From Xylophilus sp042867185 (GTDB taxonomy: Bacteria; Pseudomonadota; Gammaproteobacteria; Burkholderiales; Burkholderiaceae_C): a stretch of DNA of 64,000 nucleotides. Location: the NCBI GenBank assembly GCA_042867185.1, contig JBHZQV010000003.1, forward strand, positions 243,356-307,355, in the 5' to 3' direction. The notes beneath the pieces were generated by a model, which saw only the letters and a list, made by a program, of their open reading frames with translations, was not told the origin of the DNA and did not search any database. Numbering within the stretch: position 1 is the stretch's first letter; the number at the start of each line of letters is the position of its first letter. This document shows positions 1-11,901 of the stretch, piece by piece. The position numbers and the translations under genes are program-made.

Positions 1-466
1 CCAGCACCGGCGCGGGCCGCGACAAGGCATCGACCAGGCCATCGGCAGTACGCGCCACGAACGCTGCCAAGGCTTCGCCGCCCTCGGGCTCGCAGCGCCA
101 GTCGAGCGCGACCGACGAGGTGCCGATCAGGCAACCGAAATGCCGCTCGCGCAGAGCAGCGCTGGTGTCGATGTCGGCTTCGCAGCGTGCACCGACCGCT
201 GCGGCTGTCTGGCGGGTGCGCCGCATGTCGCTGGCCACGATGCGTGCGATACCGGTCGGGGCCAGCAGTTCGGCTGCAGCCGCTGCCTGGCCCTCCCCGG
301 TGGCGTCGAGCGGTTCGTCCGCATCCTGGAAGATGCGCGCGGCGTTCCGGGCCGTCTGGCCGTGGCGCAGAAAATAGAAACGCGAGCAGGCCGGCACCAG
401 GCGGCACTGCGCGGCGGCTGCGAGGAAGGCGGCGTGCACCGCCGCAGGTGGGGGAGTGGGGGACAT
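1..466 (-). CDS. Histidine phosphatase family protein (3' end outside window)
   Basis: Leftward gene whose C-terminus runs off the window edge; 155 codons are visible. The branch-1 phosphatase signature LRHGQT lies at residues 33-38 (phospho-accepting His35). It is followed by the usual ASDMRRTRQTA segment and by a RERHFG stretch with the conserved arginine and glutamate. The family (phosphoglycerate mutase/CobC/SixA-like) hydrolyses or transfers phosphate through a phosphohistidine. The substrate cannot be told from the sequence. The start chosen is the ATG at 466; about 28 residues precede the core, so a later start is possible. The 205 bp to the next gene hold no other clear ORF. Confidence 0.82.
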   Translation of the reverse strand, partial: MSPTPPPAAVHAAFLAAAAQCRLVPACSRFYFLRHGQTARNAARIFQDADEPLDATGEGQAAAAAELLAPTGIARIVASDMRRTRQTAAAVGARCEADIDTSAALRERHFGCLIGTSSVALDWRCEPEGGEALAAFVARTADGLVDALSRPAPVL

Positions 467-671
467 GGCGGAGGGTGCCCGGAAGAGGTCCGATTCTCCG
501 GGGTCGCCCGGTCAGTTACTGTTCCGTAGGCGACAGCCTGCGCCGCGTGGGCCCGGCGCTGTCTTACAGTGCGGCCATCTGTATTTCTTCGAGGCGATCT
601 TCCATGCACCCTTCGGCCGTCCGTCTTTTTACGAGTCCATCCACCCGCCGGGCCTGCGAAGGGGGTGCGGC

Positions 672-1676
672 ATGAAGGTCTGCATCGTCGGCGCCGGTGC
701 CATCGGCGGATTCATCGGCGCGCGCCTGGCGGCTGCGGGCGGGTGCGATGTGAGCGCCTTGGCCCGGGGCGCGACGCTCGCGGCGCTGCAGGCCCACGGC
801 TGGCGGTTGCAGGAAGGCGGCGCGCTGCTGCAGCAGCCTGCGCGTGCCGAGGCCGATCCCCAGCGGCTCGGCCCTCAGGACCTGGTCGTGGTCGCGGTGA
901 AGGGCCCCGCGCTCTCGTCGCTGGCCCCGTCGCTCGCACCGCTGATCGGCGCCGACACGGTGCTGCTGCCGGCCATGAACGGCGTGCCCTGGTGGTTCTG
1001 CGACGGCGTGGCCGGCTGGGACGGCCGGCCGCTCGACAGCGTCGACCCAGGCGGTCGGATCGCCGCGGCGCTTCCGGTGGCGCAGGTGTTGGGCTGCGTG
1101 GTGCATGCGAGCGCATCGACCTCCGCCCCCGGCGTGGTGCAGCATGCGATGGGCCAGGGCCTGATCGTGGGCGAACCGGCCGGCGGCGCGACCGAGCGCG
1201 CCCGCACGGTCGCCGCTCTGCTGGCGCAGGCCGGCTTCGCGGCCACGGTCTCTGCCGATATCCGCTACGACATCTGGTACAAACTTTGGGGCAACCTGAC
1301 GATGAACCCGCTCTCGGCCGTCACCGGCGCCACCATGGACCGGCTGCTCGACGACGACGACCTGCGCGGCTTCTGCGCCCAGGCGATGCGGGAGACGGCC
1401 GCCGTCGGCGCGGCGATCGACTGCAAGGTGACCCAGACGCCCGAAGAGCGTTTCGCGGTCACCCGCAAGCTGGGCGCCTTCAAGACCTCGATGCTGCAGG
1501 ACGTGGAGGCGGGCCGGCCGATGGAGCTCGACAGCATCGTCTCAGCGGTGCAGGAGATCGCCCGCCGCCGCGGCGTGGCGACGCCCGCCGTCGATGCCCT
1601 GCTGGGCATCGCCCGCGTTTTCGGCCAGGTGCACGGGCTGTACCCGCGGAACGCAAGAACGCCGGCCACGGGCTAG
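672..1676 (+). CDS. 2-dehydropantoate 2-reductase family oxidoreductase
   Basis: 334 residues, normal for the ApbA/PanE family, which reduces ketopantoate to pantoate with NADPH in pantothenate synthesis. The N-terminal Rossmann motif GAGAIGG lies at residues 7-13. The C-terminal helical domain has the WYKLWGN motif, whose Lys204 matches the catalytic lysine of PanE. The in-frame ORF could start upstream at 456, but the ATG at 672 puts the Rossmann strand at the very N-terminus as in the family. Many Comamonadaceae carry several PanE paralogues, so the true substrate may be another 2-oxo acid. It stands alone and converges on the metal-efflux operon. Confidence 0.85.
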   Translation: MKVCIVGAGAIGGFIGARLAAAGGCDVSALARGATLAALQAHGWRLQEGGALLQQPARAEADPQRLGPQDLVVVAVKGPALSSLAPSLAPLIGADTVLLPAMNGVPWWFCDGVAGWDGRPLDSVDPGGRIAAALPVAQVLGCVVHASASTSAPGVVQHAMGQGLIVGEPAGGATERARTVAALLAQAGFAATVSADIRYDIWYKLWGNLTMNPLSAVTGATMDRLLDDDDLRGFCAQAMRETAAVGAAIDCKVTQTPEERFAVTRKLGAFKTSMLQDVEAGRPMELDSIVSAVQEIARRRGVATPAVDALLGIARVFGQVHGLYPRNARTPATG

Positions 1677-1690
1677 GCCCGGGCCGGCGT
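1659..1690. terminator. Possible stem-loop between convergent genes
   Basis: ACGCCGGCC (1659-1667) pairs perfectly with GGCCGGCGT (1682-1690) across the stop codon of the reductase gene. There is no U-tract, so it may only be a 3'-end hairpin rather than an intrinsic terminator. Confidence 0.3.
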
Positions 1691-1723
1691 CCTGGATATG
1701 CCCCGACAGGCGGGGCGCATGCG

Positions 1724-2053
1724 TCAGAAGTAGGCGCTGCGGTCGCGGATCCGGTGCATCTCCGCGATCTCGACCACCCAGACCAGTCCGTCGCCGATGT
1801 TGCCGGTGTGGCAGCTGTCGATGATCGCGGCGCGGATCACCGGCACCATCTCGTCGTCGGCCAGCACGCTGACCATGGTCTTGTCGGAGAAGTCGGCCAG
1901 CTGTTCCCGCACGGTGCGCTTGTCCATCGAGGCCGGGGCGGTGAAGCCCTCGGCCTTGAACAGCGTCACGCCGGGAAAGTTGGGGATGGCGCGCAGCGCC
2001 TCGCGCAGGCGCTCGACGCGGCTGGGGCGCACGATGGCGCGTATTTCCTTCAT
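1724..2053 (-). CDS. PII-like signalling protein linked to metal efflux (PII-NG type)
   Basis: 109 residues with the PII fold: N-terminal MKEIRAIVRP and the C-terminal signature TGNIGDGLVWV followed by RIR. The T-loop is short and lacks the RGAEY segment with the uridylylated Tyr51 of GlnB/GlnK, so it should not be a GlnD-controlled nitrogen sensor. A PII subgroup called PII-NG is known to be encoded next to heavy-metal RND pumps, and this gene is the last of such an operon, 25 bp after the pump gene. An AAGGAA ribosome site lies about 10 bases before the start. A role in sensing metal or nucleotide state for the pump is inferred. Confidence 0.85.
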   Translation of the reverse strand: MKEIRAIVRPSRVERLREALRAIPNFPGVTLFKAEGFTAPASMDKRTVREQLADFSDKTMVSVLADDEMVPVIRAAIIDSCHTGNIGDGLVWVVEIAEMHRIRDRSAYF

Positions 2054-2078
2054 GGGATGGATTCCTTGTGTCGGGCCG

Positions 2079-5177
<3,099 letters not shown>

Positions 5178-5181
5178 CGGG

Positions 5182-6363
5182 TTACTCCAGTTCGGCGCGC
5201 TTGCGCTCGTTGTTCAGGTGGAAGGCGCCGTCGGTGACGATCTGTTCGCCTTCCTTCGGGCCCTGCAGCAGCGGGCGCACGCCGTTGTTGCCGGCGCCGA
5301 GCTCGACCGGCGTCAGCCGGTACTGGTTGTCGCCGGTCTTCACGAAGACATGGTCGCGGTCGTTCTCGCGCACCACGGCCGCCACCGGCAAGGCCAGGGC
5401 GGGCTTGGCCGCGCCCGAAATGCGCATCGTGGCCAGCATCTGCGGCTTGAGCGAGCGCTGCGCGTTGTCGACCTGGGTACGGATCGCGACGGTGCGGGTC
5501 TCGGGCTGCACCGTGGCACCCACGTAGACGATCTTGCCGGTGATCGGCACGCCGTTGAGGGCGGGCACGTCGATCTCGACCGACTGGCCGGCCTCGACCG
5601 AGCTGGCGGCCTGCTCGGGCAGTGCACCCACGACCCAGACGTTGCTCAGGTCGGCCACGGTGAACATCGGGTCGCCCGGCTGGGCCACCTGGCCCTGGCT
5701 GACGGTGCGCTCGATCACCACGCCGGCGCGGGGTGCGCTGACGACGGTGGCTTCGGACAGCGTGCCCTGGCTGCGCAGCTGCGCGATCGCGGCGGGCGAC
5801 ACGCCCATCAGGCGCAGCTGGTCGGTGGCGGCGCGCAGTTCGGCGGTGGCGATCGCCAGTTCGGCTTCGCGGCGTTGCAGCTCGGCAGAGCCGATCACGT
5901 CGGCCTGGATCAGCTGGCGGGCGCGCTCCACCGCGCGCGATGCCAGCGACTGGTTGGAGTTGGCGCGCAGCACCGCCAGCTGGGCCTGCGTCAGTTCGGG
6001 GCTGGCGACGCGGGCGAGCGCCTGGCCGGCGCGGACGTTGTCGCCCGACTCGACCAGCACGTCGGTCACCCGGCCGGTCACCGAGGCGCCGATGCGCGAC
6101 AGCAGGCGCTGGTTGGCCTCGATGCGGCCCGGGATTTCCTGGACGCTGGCGATGTCGGCCTTCTTCAGGGGTTCGACCTTGAAGTTGGACGCCATCTCGG
6201 GCTTGACCTTGACGACCATCGGGTCCTGGGGGGCGGCCTCGGCGGCCGGCGCGGCAGGCGCTTCGTTGGACTTGCCGCAGCCCTGCAGGGCCAGCAGGGT
6301 GCACAGCGCGAGCGCGGCGGCCATGCCGGGGCGGCGGGCGAAGGAAGAAGAGAAAGTCTGCAT
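5182..6363 (-). CDS. RND efflux periplasmic adaptor (membrane-fusion) lipoprotein
   Basis: 393 residues with the ATG at 6363 as start; a TTG 21 bp upstream is also in frame but has no better ribosome site. The lipobox LALQGC puts the lipidated cysteine at residue 29. The body has the HlyD/CusB order: barrel-sandwich half, a long coiled-coil hairpin rich in Ala, Gln and Arg, second lipoyl half, and a beta-barrel ending in the GAGNNGVRPLLQGPKEGEQIV segment. It links the inner-membrane pump to the outer-membrane channel. No Met-rich or His-rich N-terminal metal-binding stretch is evident. The gene is 4 bp upstream of the pump gene and 32 bp downstream of the channel gene. Confidence 0.9.
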   Translation of the reverse strand: MQTFSSSFARRPGMAAALALCTLLALQGCGKSNEAPAAPAAEAAPQDPMVVKVKPEMASNFKVEPLKKADIASVQEIPGRIEANQRLLSRIGASVTGRVTDVLVESGDNVRAGQALARVASPELTQAQLAVLRANSNQSLASRAVERARQLIQADVIGSAELQRREAELAIATAELRAATDQLRLMGVSPAAIAQLRSQGTLSEATVVSAPRAGVVIERTVSQGQVAQPGDPMFTVADLSNVWVVGALPEQAASSVEAGQSVEIDVPALNGVPITGKIVYVGATVQPETRTVAIRTQVDNAQRSLKPQMLATMRISGAAKPALALPVAAVVRENDRDHVFVKTGDNQYRLTPVELGAGNNGVRPLLQGPKEGEQIVTDGAFHLNNERKRAELE

Positions 6364-6395
6364 GGTGGGTCTCGACTGGAGCAAAGGAGGGGCGC

Positions 6396-7799
6396 TCAGC
6401 GCGCCAGGGCGCCAGGGGTGGCGAAGCGGCCGGAGAGCAGATCCAGCTCGGTACGGGCGGCCTGCACCTGGTAGCGGGCGGTGATCAGGTCGGCGCGCAC
6501 GCCGCGCAGCACCCGCTGGGCATCGAGCACGTCCAGGATGCCGCGCTCGCCGAAGCGGTAGGCGGCGTCGGCCACGCGCAGGGCGGCCTCGGCATCGCGC
6601 ACCGCGCCTTCGCTCAGGGCCTGGACCCGCAGGCCCGCCATCTCGAGCGCCTTGGAGGCGTACTGCAGCTGCTGCTCCAGCTCGGCGCGGCGGCCTTCGA
6701 GTCGCACGCCGGTGCGGGCCACTTCGGCATCGGCTTCGGCGATCGGGCCGGCGCGCTGGTCGAGCAGCGGAATCTGCAGGCTCACGCCCAGGATGTTCTG
6801 CTTCACCTCGGGCTCGCGGCTCTGGGTGTAGTTGAGGGTGACGCCCGGCCAGCGGCCGGCACGCGCGCCGCCCAGCTGGGCCCGTGCCCGGTCGTTCTCG
6901 GCCTGCAGCACCCGCAGTTCGGGGTTCTGCGAGAGAGCTTCGACGCGCAGGGTCTCCAGCGGCGGCACGTTGGCCGAGTCGGTCAGCGAGGCGTCCAGTT
7001 GCCAGCGGGCGGGCAGGGCGCCGGCCGCGAGGCGGTTCAGGAAAATGGCCGCCTGTTCGGCCTGCAGCAACGCCGATTGCTGCAGCGAGCGGGCGTTGAC
7101 GATCTCGGCCTCGGCCTTGATCAGCTCGTAGCGGGGTGCTTCGCCGCTGTCGACCCGGGCGCGGACCCGCGAATTGACCTGTTCGAGCAGCGACAGGGCC
7201 TCGCCCGCCGCCACCGCTTCCGACTGGCGCAGCAGGTATTCGTAGGCGCGCAGCCGGATCTGGGCGACCAGCTCATTGCGGGTCACCGCCACCTGTTGCG
7301 CGCTGCCGCGCTCCCCCGCGGTGGCGGCCTCCACCCGGGCCCGCCGCACCAGCGGGTTCTCGATCAGCTGCGACACGCCGACCGTCTGCAGCCGGCCCGA
7401 CAGGCTGCTGGCGCCGGCACGGGGCGTCTGGTCGCCCCGGGTGTAGTCGAGCGTGGGGTTGGGCAGCGCACCCGCCGAGGTGATCGCGGCCAGCGCGCCC
7501 TGGCGGGCGCGCTCGGCGGCCAGCAGGCCGGGGTTGTACTGCAGCACCGTGTCTGTCAACTGCTGCAGGCTGATCCGGGGAGCGTCGGCCATCGGAGCGA
7601 GTGCCGCGGCACCCGCCGCCGTCGCGGCCGGCAGATTGAGAGCGGGTGCGCCACCCGAAGGGGCGGGCGGGGCCGACCTTGGTGCGACCGTGCCGGGCAG
7701 CAGGGTCGGCGGCGTCTGGGCCAAGGCGACCGCGGAATGCAGCAGCGCGAACGCCACCACTGCCAGCGCAGGATGATTTTTTTTCAGTCGATGGGACAT
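6396..7799 (-). CDS. TolC-family outer-membrane channel of the metal efflux system (CzcC-like)
   Basis: 467 residues from the ATG at 7799. This start gives a clean signal peptide (MSHRLKKNH followed by a hydrophobic core ending ALA-Q), while the longer in-frame version adds an unlikely leader. Two outer-membrane efflux repeats are visible, each with the heptad-like Ala/Leu/Gln/Arg helices of the periplasmic tunnel (for example LRVLQAENDRARAQL). It provides the outer-membrane exit for the adaptor and pump encoded next in the same operon. Confidence 0.88.
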   Translation of the reverse strand: MSHRLKKNHPALAVVAFALLHSAVALAQTPPTLLPGTVAPRSAPPAPSGGAPALNLPAATAAGAAALAPMADAPRISLQQLTDTVLQYNPGLLAAERARQGALAAITSAGALPNPTLDYTRGDQTPRAGASSLSGRLQTVGVSQLIENPLVRRARVEAATAGERGSAQQVAVTRNELVAQIRLRAYEYLLRQSEAVAAGEALSLLEQVNSRVRARVDSGEAPRYELIKAEAEIVNARSLQQSALLQAEQAAIFLNRLAAGALPARWQLDASLTDSANVPPLETLRVEALSQNPELRVLQAENDRARAQLGGARAGRWPGVTLNYTQSREPEVKQNILGVSLQIPLLDQRAGPIAEADAEVARTGVRLEGRRAELEQQLQYASKALEMAGLRVQALSEGAVRDAEAALRVADAAYRFGERGILDVLDAQRVLRGVRADLITARYQVQAARTELDLLSGRFATPGALAR

Positions 7800-7910
7800 G
7801 GGTTGCAGCCTTGGAAAAGGCGGAACAAGACGAAACGACGCAGCGTCCGGCGAGGCCGGAGATACGGATGCGAAAACGGAAAGATCGCCCACGCCCTCTC
7901 GGGCGCGCGA

Positions 7911-8330
7911 TCAGGCGCGAAGCGTGCGGGGAGGGCGCAGGAGGTCGCGGACCCAGGGGGTCGGCGCTGGCAGATGATCGAGCGGCACGATGCTGTGCGC
8001 CACCTGCGTGCAGGTGTCCGAAGACGGCTGCCAGGCCATCATCTCGGTACGATCGTCGTTGGTGGCCTGGGTGTCCAGCACCACCTGGGCGGCCGCTGCG
8101 CTGAGGCCGTTCCTGTCGGATTCCGGATAGCAGAAGACGAATAGCGTCTCTGCCACCGCGACCGCCGCCCCTACCGCGATTTCGCTGCCGGACACCGGCG
8201 CGAGCGTGATCTTGGCCGCGTCCAGATCGACCGGTTGCCGACGGCAGCCGTTGCCCGCCAGCGCGGTGAGCGCGAGCAGGAGCAACAGGACGGCAGCGGC
8301 GAAGGTGCGAAAAGACAGAACCGAGGGCAT
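7911..8330 (-). CDS. Uncharacterised small exported protein, first gene of the metal-efflux operon
   Basis: 139 residues from the ATG at 8330. The N-terminus has a strong hydrophobic stretch (VLLLLLALTALAGNGC), so the protein is secreted or possibly lipidated. The mature part has two further cysteines (FVFCYPESDR and SSDTCTQVAH). I do not recognise a family. It lies 111 bp upstream of the channel gene and directly after the candidate operator, so it is probably co-transcribed with the pump. A periplasmic metal-binding or sensing role is only a guess from context. Confidence 0.6.
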   Translation of the reverse strand: MPSVLSFRTFAAAVLLLLLALTALAGNGCRRQPVDLDAAKITLAPVSGSEIAVGAAVAVAETLFVFCYPESDRNGLSAAAAQVVLDTQATNDDRTEMMAWQPSSDTCTQVAHSIVPLDHLPAPTPWVRDLLRPPRTLRA

Positions 8331-8389
8331 GCGGACGGGTGAATCGATGCTGGAGAGCAACAACGGAAGCCCATATTCTGCACGATTCG

Positions 8390-8413
8390 CATTAACGTGA
8401 CGAAACGGTAATG
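8390..8413 (-). promoter_or_regulatory. Dyad upstream of metal-efflux operon, candidate operator
   Basis: An imperfect 24-bp inverted repeat with arms CATTA/TAATG and inner CGT/ACG half-sites lies 60 bp before the first gene of the operon, in an otherwise non-coding 140-bp gap. Position and symmetry suggest a binding site for a metal-responsive regulator, which is not encoded in this window. Confidence 0.35.
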
Positions 8414-8507
8414 GTGAATACCCTGTGAGGAGGTTTTAGACGGCTGCTTCTGGTAGGGAAACGCGGCGCTTCGCCGGACAGCAGCGCTGCGCTGGCGCTC
8501 GCGGCCC

Positions 8508-9857
8508 TCACCGGGTCGCCAGCAAGGCGTCGACCATGTGGATGTCTTGGGGTACCAGGGTGCCGGCCGCCTGGCGCAGCCGGATCTGGCCCAGCAGCAG
8601 GTTGTAGCGGGCCTGGGCCAGGTCGCGCTTGGTCTGGTAGAGCTGGCTCTGCGCGTTGAGCACGTCGATGTTGATGCGCACGCCCACCTGGTAGCCGAGC
8701 TGGTTGGCTTCCAGTGCGCTCTGGCTCGATGCCTCGGCCGCTTCCAGCGCCTGCACCTGGCCCGCGGCCGAGAGCGTGCTGAAGAACAGTGCACGGGTGG
8801 CCTGCGCCACGTTGCGGCGGGTGGCGTCGAGGTCGGCCACCGCTTTCTCTTCCAGCGACAGGGTTTCACGCACCCGGTTCTGGATGGAAAAACCCGCGAA
8901 CAGGGGGACGTTGAGCTGCACGCCCACCGACGCCTGTTGGGCCCGGTACGACACCGACGGAATCACCGTCGTGCCGTTGGGATAGCGGGCCACGTTGTAG
9001 CCCGCGGTGACATCCACCGTGGGAAGGTGGCCCGCCTCGGCTTTCCTGACTTCGAGGCGGGCCACCTCGAGGGCGATCTGTGCCTGGCGAATCGAGGGCT
9101 GGTAGGCCTGCGCCTCGTCGACCCACCGGTCGGGCGTGTCGGGCATCAGCCGCGGCAGGCGCGCCGTCGGGTCGAGCGCATGGGGCACGGTGCCGTAGCG
9201 GCCCACCAGCTGGTCGAGTGCGGCCCGCTTGGTCCGCAGATCGTTGTCGGCCCCTATCTCCTGCGCCACCACCAGGTCGTAGCGCGCCTGGGCCTCCCGC
9301 GCATCGGTGATGGTGGCATTGCCGAGCTCGAAATTGCGCTGTGCGGACGCGCGTTGCTCCGACACCGCCTGCTTCTGCGCCTGCACGACGCCCAGGGTGT
9401 CTTGCGCAGCCAGCACGTCGAAGTAGGCGGTGCTGGTGCGCACGATCAAATCCTGCGCTGCCGTGTCGAGTGCCGCGCGGGCGATCTCGATCTGCCGCTG
9501 TCCCTGGGTGAAGGTCAGGGCATTGACGGGGCGGTACAGCGGCTGCGACGCATTGATGCCCAATTGCTGCGTGGTCACGCCGCTGTCGGCACGCGGCAGG
9601 CTCAGGTCGTTGTAGGCCCGGGATATGCCGGCCGACAATCCCGCGGAAGGCAGCAAGCCCGCGCGCGCTTGTTCCCCGCGGCTGACCGCCGCGTCGTAGT
9701 TCGCCTGGGCCGACTGGAATGCCGCGTCGTAGCCGCGCGCCGCGTCGTACAGCTCCACCAGAGTTTGCGCGGGCGCCTGGCCCGCGGCGAGCAACGCCGA
9801 TGCCACCAGCGGAATGTGGCGAAAGGGCCGCAATGACATGAGCCGAAGAGTGCGCAT
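8508..9857 (-). CDS. tolC: TolC-family outer-membrane protein
   Basis: About 449 residues if started at the ATG at 9857; ATGs at 9839 and 9920 are alternatives and none has a convincing ribosome site. A signal peptide ends near ALLAAGQAPAQ. The mature start TLVELYDAARGYDAAFQSAQ is the classic TolC opening. Two repeats with long coiled-coil helices follow, ending near LRQAAGTLVPQDI. This is the trimeric exit duct for RND pumps and type I secretion. It is the last gene of the pcm-rhodanese-tolC series common in Burkholderiales, and is distinct from the metal-specific channel at 6396-7799. Confidence 0.9.
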   Translation of the reverse strand: MRTLRLMSLRPFRHIPLVASALLAAGQAPAQTLVELYDAARGYDAAFQSAQANYDAAVSRGEQARAGLLPSAGLSAGISRAYNDLSLPRADSGVTTQQLGINASQPLYRPVNALTFTQGQRQIEIARAALDTAAQDLIVRTSTAYFDVLAAQDTLGVVQAQKQAVSEQRASAQRNFELGNATITDAREAQARYDLVVAQEIGADNDLRTKRAALDQLVGRYGTVPHALDPTARLPRLMPDTPDRWVDEAQAYQPSIRQAQIALEVARLEVRKAEAGHLPTVDVTAGYNVARYPNGTTVIPSVSYRAQQASVGVQLNVPLFAGFSIQNRVRETLSLEEKAVADLDATRRNVAQATRALFFSTLSAAGQVQALEAAEASSQSALEANQLGYQVGVRINIDVLNAQSQLYQTKRDLAQARYNLLLGQIRLRQAAGTLVPQDIHMVDALLATR

Positions 9858-9955
9858 AGTGGTGGGCAGGGTTGGGACGAACAGGCGTAGCACGGCATGC
9901 ACCTCGTCGAAGAGGCGCATCGACCGACAATCAGTGAGAGAGGGCCGCCGGCCGG

Positions 9956-10306
9956 TCAGTAGCGCGGAACCGATGCGTCCTGCTCGACCGACCAGGCATC
10001 GATGCCGCCGGCGATATTCACGACCTTCTCGAATCCGTTCTGGGCCAGGAATGCCGCCACGCGCTGGCTGCGGGCACCGTGGTGGCAGAGACAGGCGATG
10101 GGCGCCTCGGCATCGAGCTCCGCCAGGCGCGTCGGAATCTCGTTCATCGGGATCGAGACCAGCGAAAAGCCAAGGGGCCGGACGGCGGCCGTCTGGGTTT
10201 CCCAGGACTCGCGTACGTCGAGCACGACCGGCTGGGCCGCGCCATGGCCTGCGCGCCAGGCGTCGAATTCTGCAGGGCGAACCTGGGCGATGGATGAAGG
10301 CTGCAT
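9956..10306 (-). CDS. Rhodanese-like domain protein
   Basis: 116 residues, a single rhodanese domain. It has the VVLDVRE segment (27-33) and the active-site loop CHHGARS starting at Cys74, like the small sulfurtransferase GlpE. The loop cysteine would carry a persulfide. The ATG at 10306 was chosen because upstream in-frame sequence is not rhodanese-like. It lies between pcm and tolC, with about 28 bp to pcm and about 100 bp to tolC. The sulfur acceptor is unknown. Confidence 0.87.
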   Translation of the reverse strand: MQPSSIAQVRPAEFDAWRAGHGAAQPVVLDVRESWETQTAAVRPLGFSLVSIPMNEIPTRLAELDAEAPIACLCHHGARSQRVAAFLAQNGFEKVVNIAGGIDAWSVEQDASVPRY

Positions 10307-10334
10307 GGGGCGGACCTGGACGAAAGGGAAGGAA

Positions 10335-11024
10335 TCAGAACTGGAAGCGGGAAGGCTCGGGGAAGTTCTGCAGGCGCTGGGCCACGGTGTCCCAGGGCTG
10401 GCGTGTCTCGTAGGTGGTTTCGCCGGTACGGGTGACATAGGTCATGCGCATCACCGGCTCTTCGCCTACGATGGCCGATAGCCGGCCGCCGACCTTGAGT
10501 TGCGACAGCAGCGTCTGCGGCACCTGCGCGACCGAGCCGCTCAGCACGATCACGTCGAACGGCCCGCCCAGCGACACACCGATCGCGCCGTCGGCCGTGC
10601 GCACCTCGACGTTGGCGATGCCCGCGCGTTGCAGGTTCTGGCGCGCGATCTCGGCCAGGTCCGCGTCGATCTCCAGCGTCAGCACCCGGGCCGACCGGCG
10701 GGCGAGCAGCGCCGCCATGTAGCCCGAGCCCGTGCCGATCTCGAGCACCGCCTCGTGGGGCTTCACCTCCAGCTCTTCCAGCGTGCGGGCTTCCACCTTG
10801 GGAGCCAGCATGCACTGCCCGCCCGGGAGCGGCACTTCCAGGTCCATGAAGGCCAGGCTCTGCATCGCGGGGGGCAGGAAGTCCTCGCGCCGCATCGTGG
10901 CCAGCAGGTCGAGCACGTCGTTGTCGTGCACGTCCCACGGGCGGATCTGTTGCTCGACCATGTTGAACCGGGCCTGGTCGGTGGTCGTGGCGTTCGGGAA
11001 GGGCGTGTTGAGGGGCATGTTCAT
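10335..11024 (-). CDS. pcm: Protein-L-isoaspartate O-methyltransferase family
   Basis: 229 residues. It has the SAM-binding motif I VLEIGTGSGYMAALL and the family-specific N-terminal region FNMVEQQIRPWDV. The family methylates L-isoaspartyl residues as a repair step. This Burkholderiales branch keeps the SAM fold but differs from E. coli Pcm in the substrate loop, so real isoaspartate activity is likely but not certain. It is the first gene of the leftward pcm-rhodanese-tolC group. M1 and M3 are both possible starts. Confidence 0.85.
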   Translation of the reverse strand: MNMPLNTPFPNATTTDQARFNMVEQQIRPWDVHDNDVLDLLATMRREDFLPPAMQSLAFMDLEVPLPGGQCMLAPKVEARTLEELEVKPHEAVLEIGTGSGYMAALLARRSARVLTLEIDADLAEIARQNLQRAGIANVEVRTADGAIGVSLGGPFDVIVLSGSVAQVPQTLLSQLKVGGRLSAIVGEEPVMRMTYVTRTGETTYETRQPWDTVAQRLQNFPEPSRFQF

Positions 11025-11061
11025 CGGGTTCTTTCGGGGCGTCGAGGCAAACCTGCCGATT

Positions 11062-11721
11062 TTAGGGCGCCGCGGCGCCGGCGACGGCGGGTACCGCCAG
11101 GCCGTTCAGCAACAGGTCGATCTGGGTGCGCAGGAAACGCTCGGGGTCGAAGCCATCGGCAGCACAGTCGGGATCCAGCATCAGGAACATCATGGGCGCC
11201 TTGAGCGCATAGGCCGCGTACGCCACGTCCACCGCCCGGAATTCGCCCCGGTCCACGCCCCGCTGCACGATGCGGGCCAGCAGAGCCGTCCCCGGCGCTT
11301 CCACCTCCTGCGCATAGAACGCGGCCAGTTCGGGGAAGTTGCACGCCTCGGCCATCATCAACTTGCAGATGCCGCTCGCCTTGCTGCGGCCCACCTGCTG
11401 CCACCAGACATTCATGGCGTAGACCAGCATCTCGGCCGAATCGGCGGTGAACCCGTCGATCTCCGCGGACCAGCCGGCGTACATGCCACTGATGTTCTCG
11501 CGCACCACGGCCTTGAAGAGCTCTTCCTTGCTGGGAAAATAGAGAAAAAGCGTGCCTTTGGAGACCCCCGCGCGCGCCGCGACCTCTTCGACCCGGGTAG
11601 CCGCATACCCTTTTTCCACGAACACGTCGACGGCGGCCGCCAGGAGTTCGCCCGGTCGCGCCTCCTTGCGGCGTTCGCGGCGTGGTGTCTCGTCGGCAGG
11701 GGGGGGATGCAGGTTCGGCAT
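11062..11721 (-). CDS. TetR/AcrR-family transcriptional regulator
   Basis: 219 residues from the ATG at 11721. The N-terminal helix-turn-helix spans about residues 20-70 and includes VSKGTLFLYFPSKEEL, the classic TetR recognition region. The C-terminal part is a helical ligand-binding and dimerisation domain. An inverted repeat lies right before the start codon, which points to autorepression. It is divergent from msrA across 180 bp. The inducer is not predictable. Confidence 0.9.
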   Translation of the reverse strand: MPNLHPPPADETPRRERRKEARPGELLAAAVDVFVEKGYAATRVEEVAARAGVSKGTLFLYFPSKEELFKAVVRENISGMYAGWSAEIDGFTADSAEMLVYAMNVWWQQVGRSKASGICKLMMAEACNFPELAAFYAQEVEAPGTALLARIVQRGVDRGEFRAVDVAYAAYALKAPMMFLMLDPDCAADGFDPERFLRTQIDLLLNGLAVPAVAGAAAP

Positions 11722-11723
11722 AT

Positions 11724-11743
11724 TAATGACTGGCTGGTTATTA
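11724..11743. promoter_or_regulatory. Inverted repeat upstream of tetR, candidate operator
   Basis: A 20-bp imperfect palindrome begins with TAAT and ends with ATTA; 14 of 20 positions are self-complementary. It lies 2 bp upstream of the tetR start codon in the intergenic region shared with msrA. Its place and AT-rich ends fit a TetR autoregulatory site. Confidence 0.5.
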
Positions 11744-11901
11744 GTGTACGGCGAGCCTGTCGCCCAGGTCAATGCGCGTGAAGGTGCGGGGCCGGCGTCG
11801 CGGCCTTGTCTTGCACCGGAAGAACCGTGCCCCACCTAGCATGGGCATCGCCGTTCATCCAGCGCTTCACGGCCGCAGAGGCCGTCCACACAAGGAACCC
11901 C

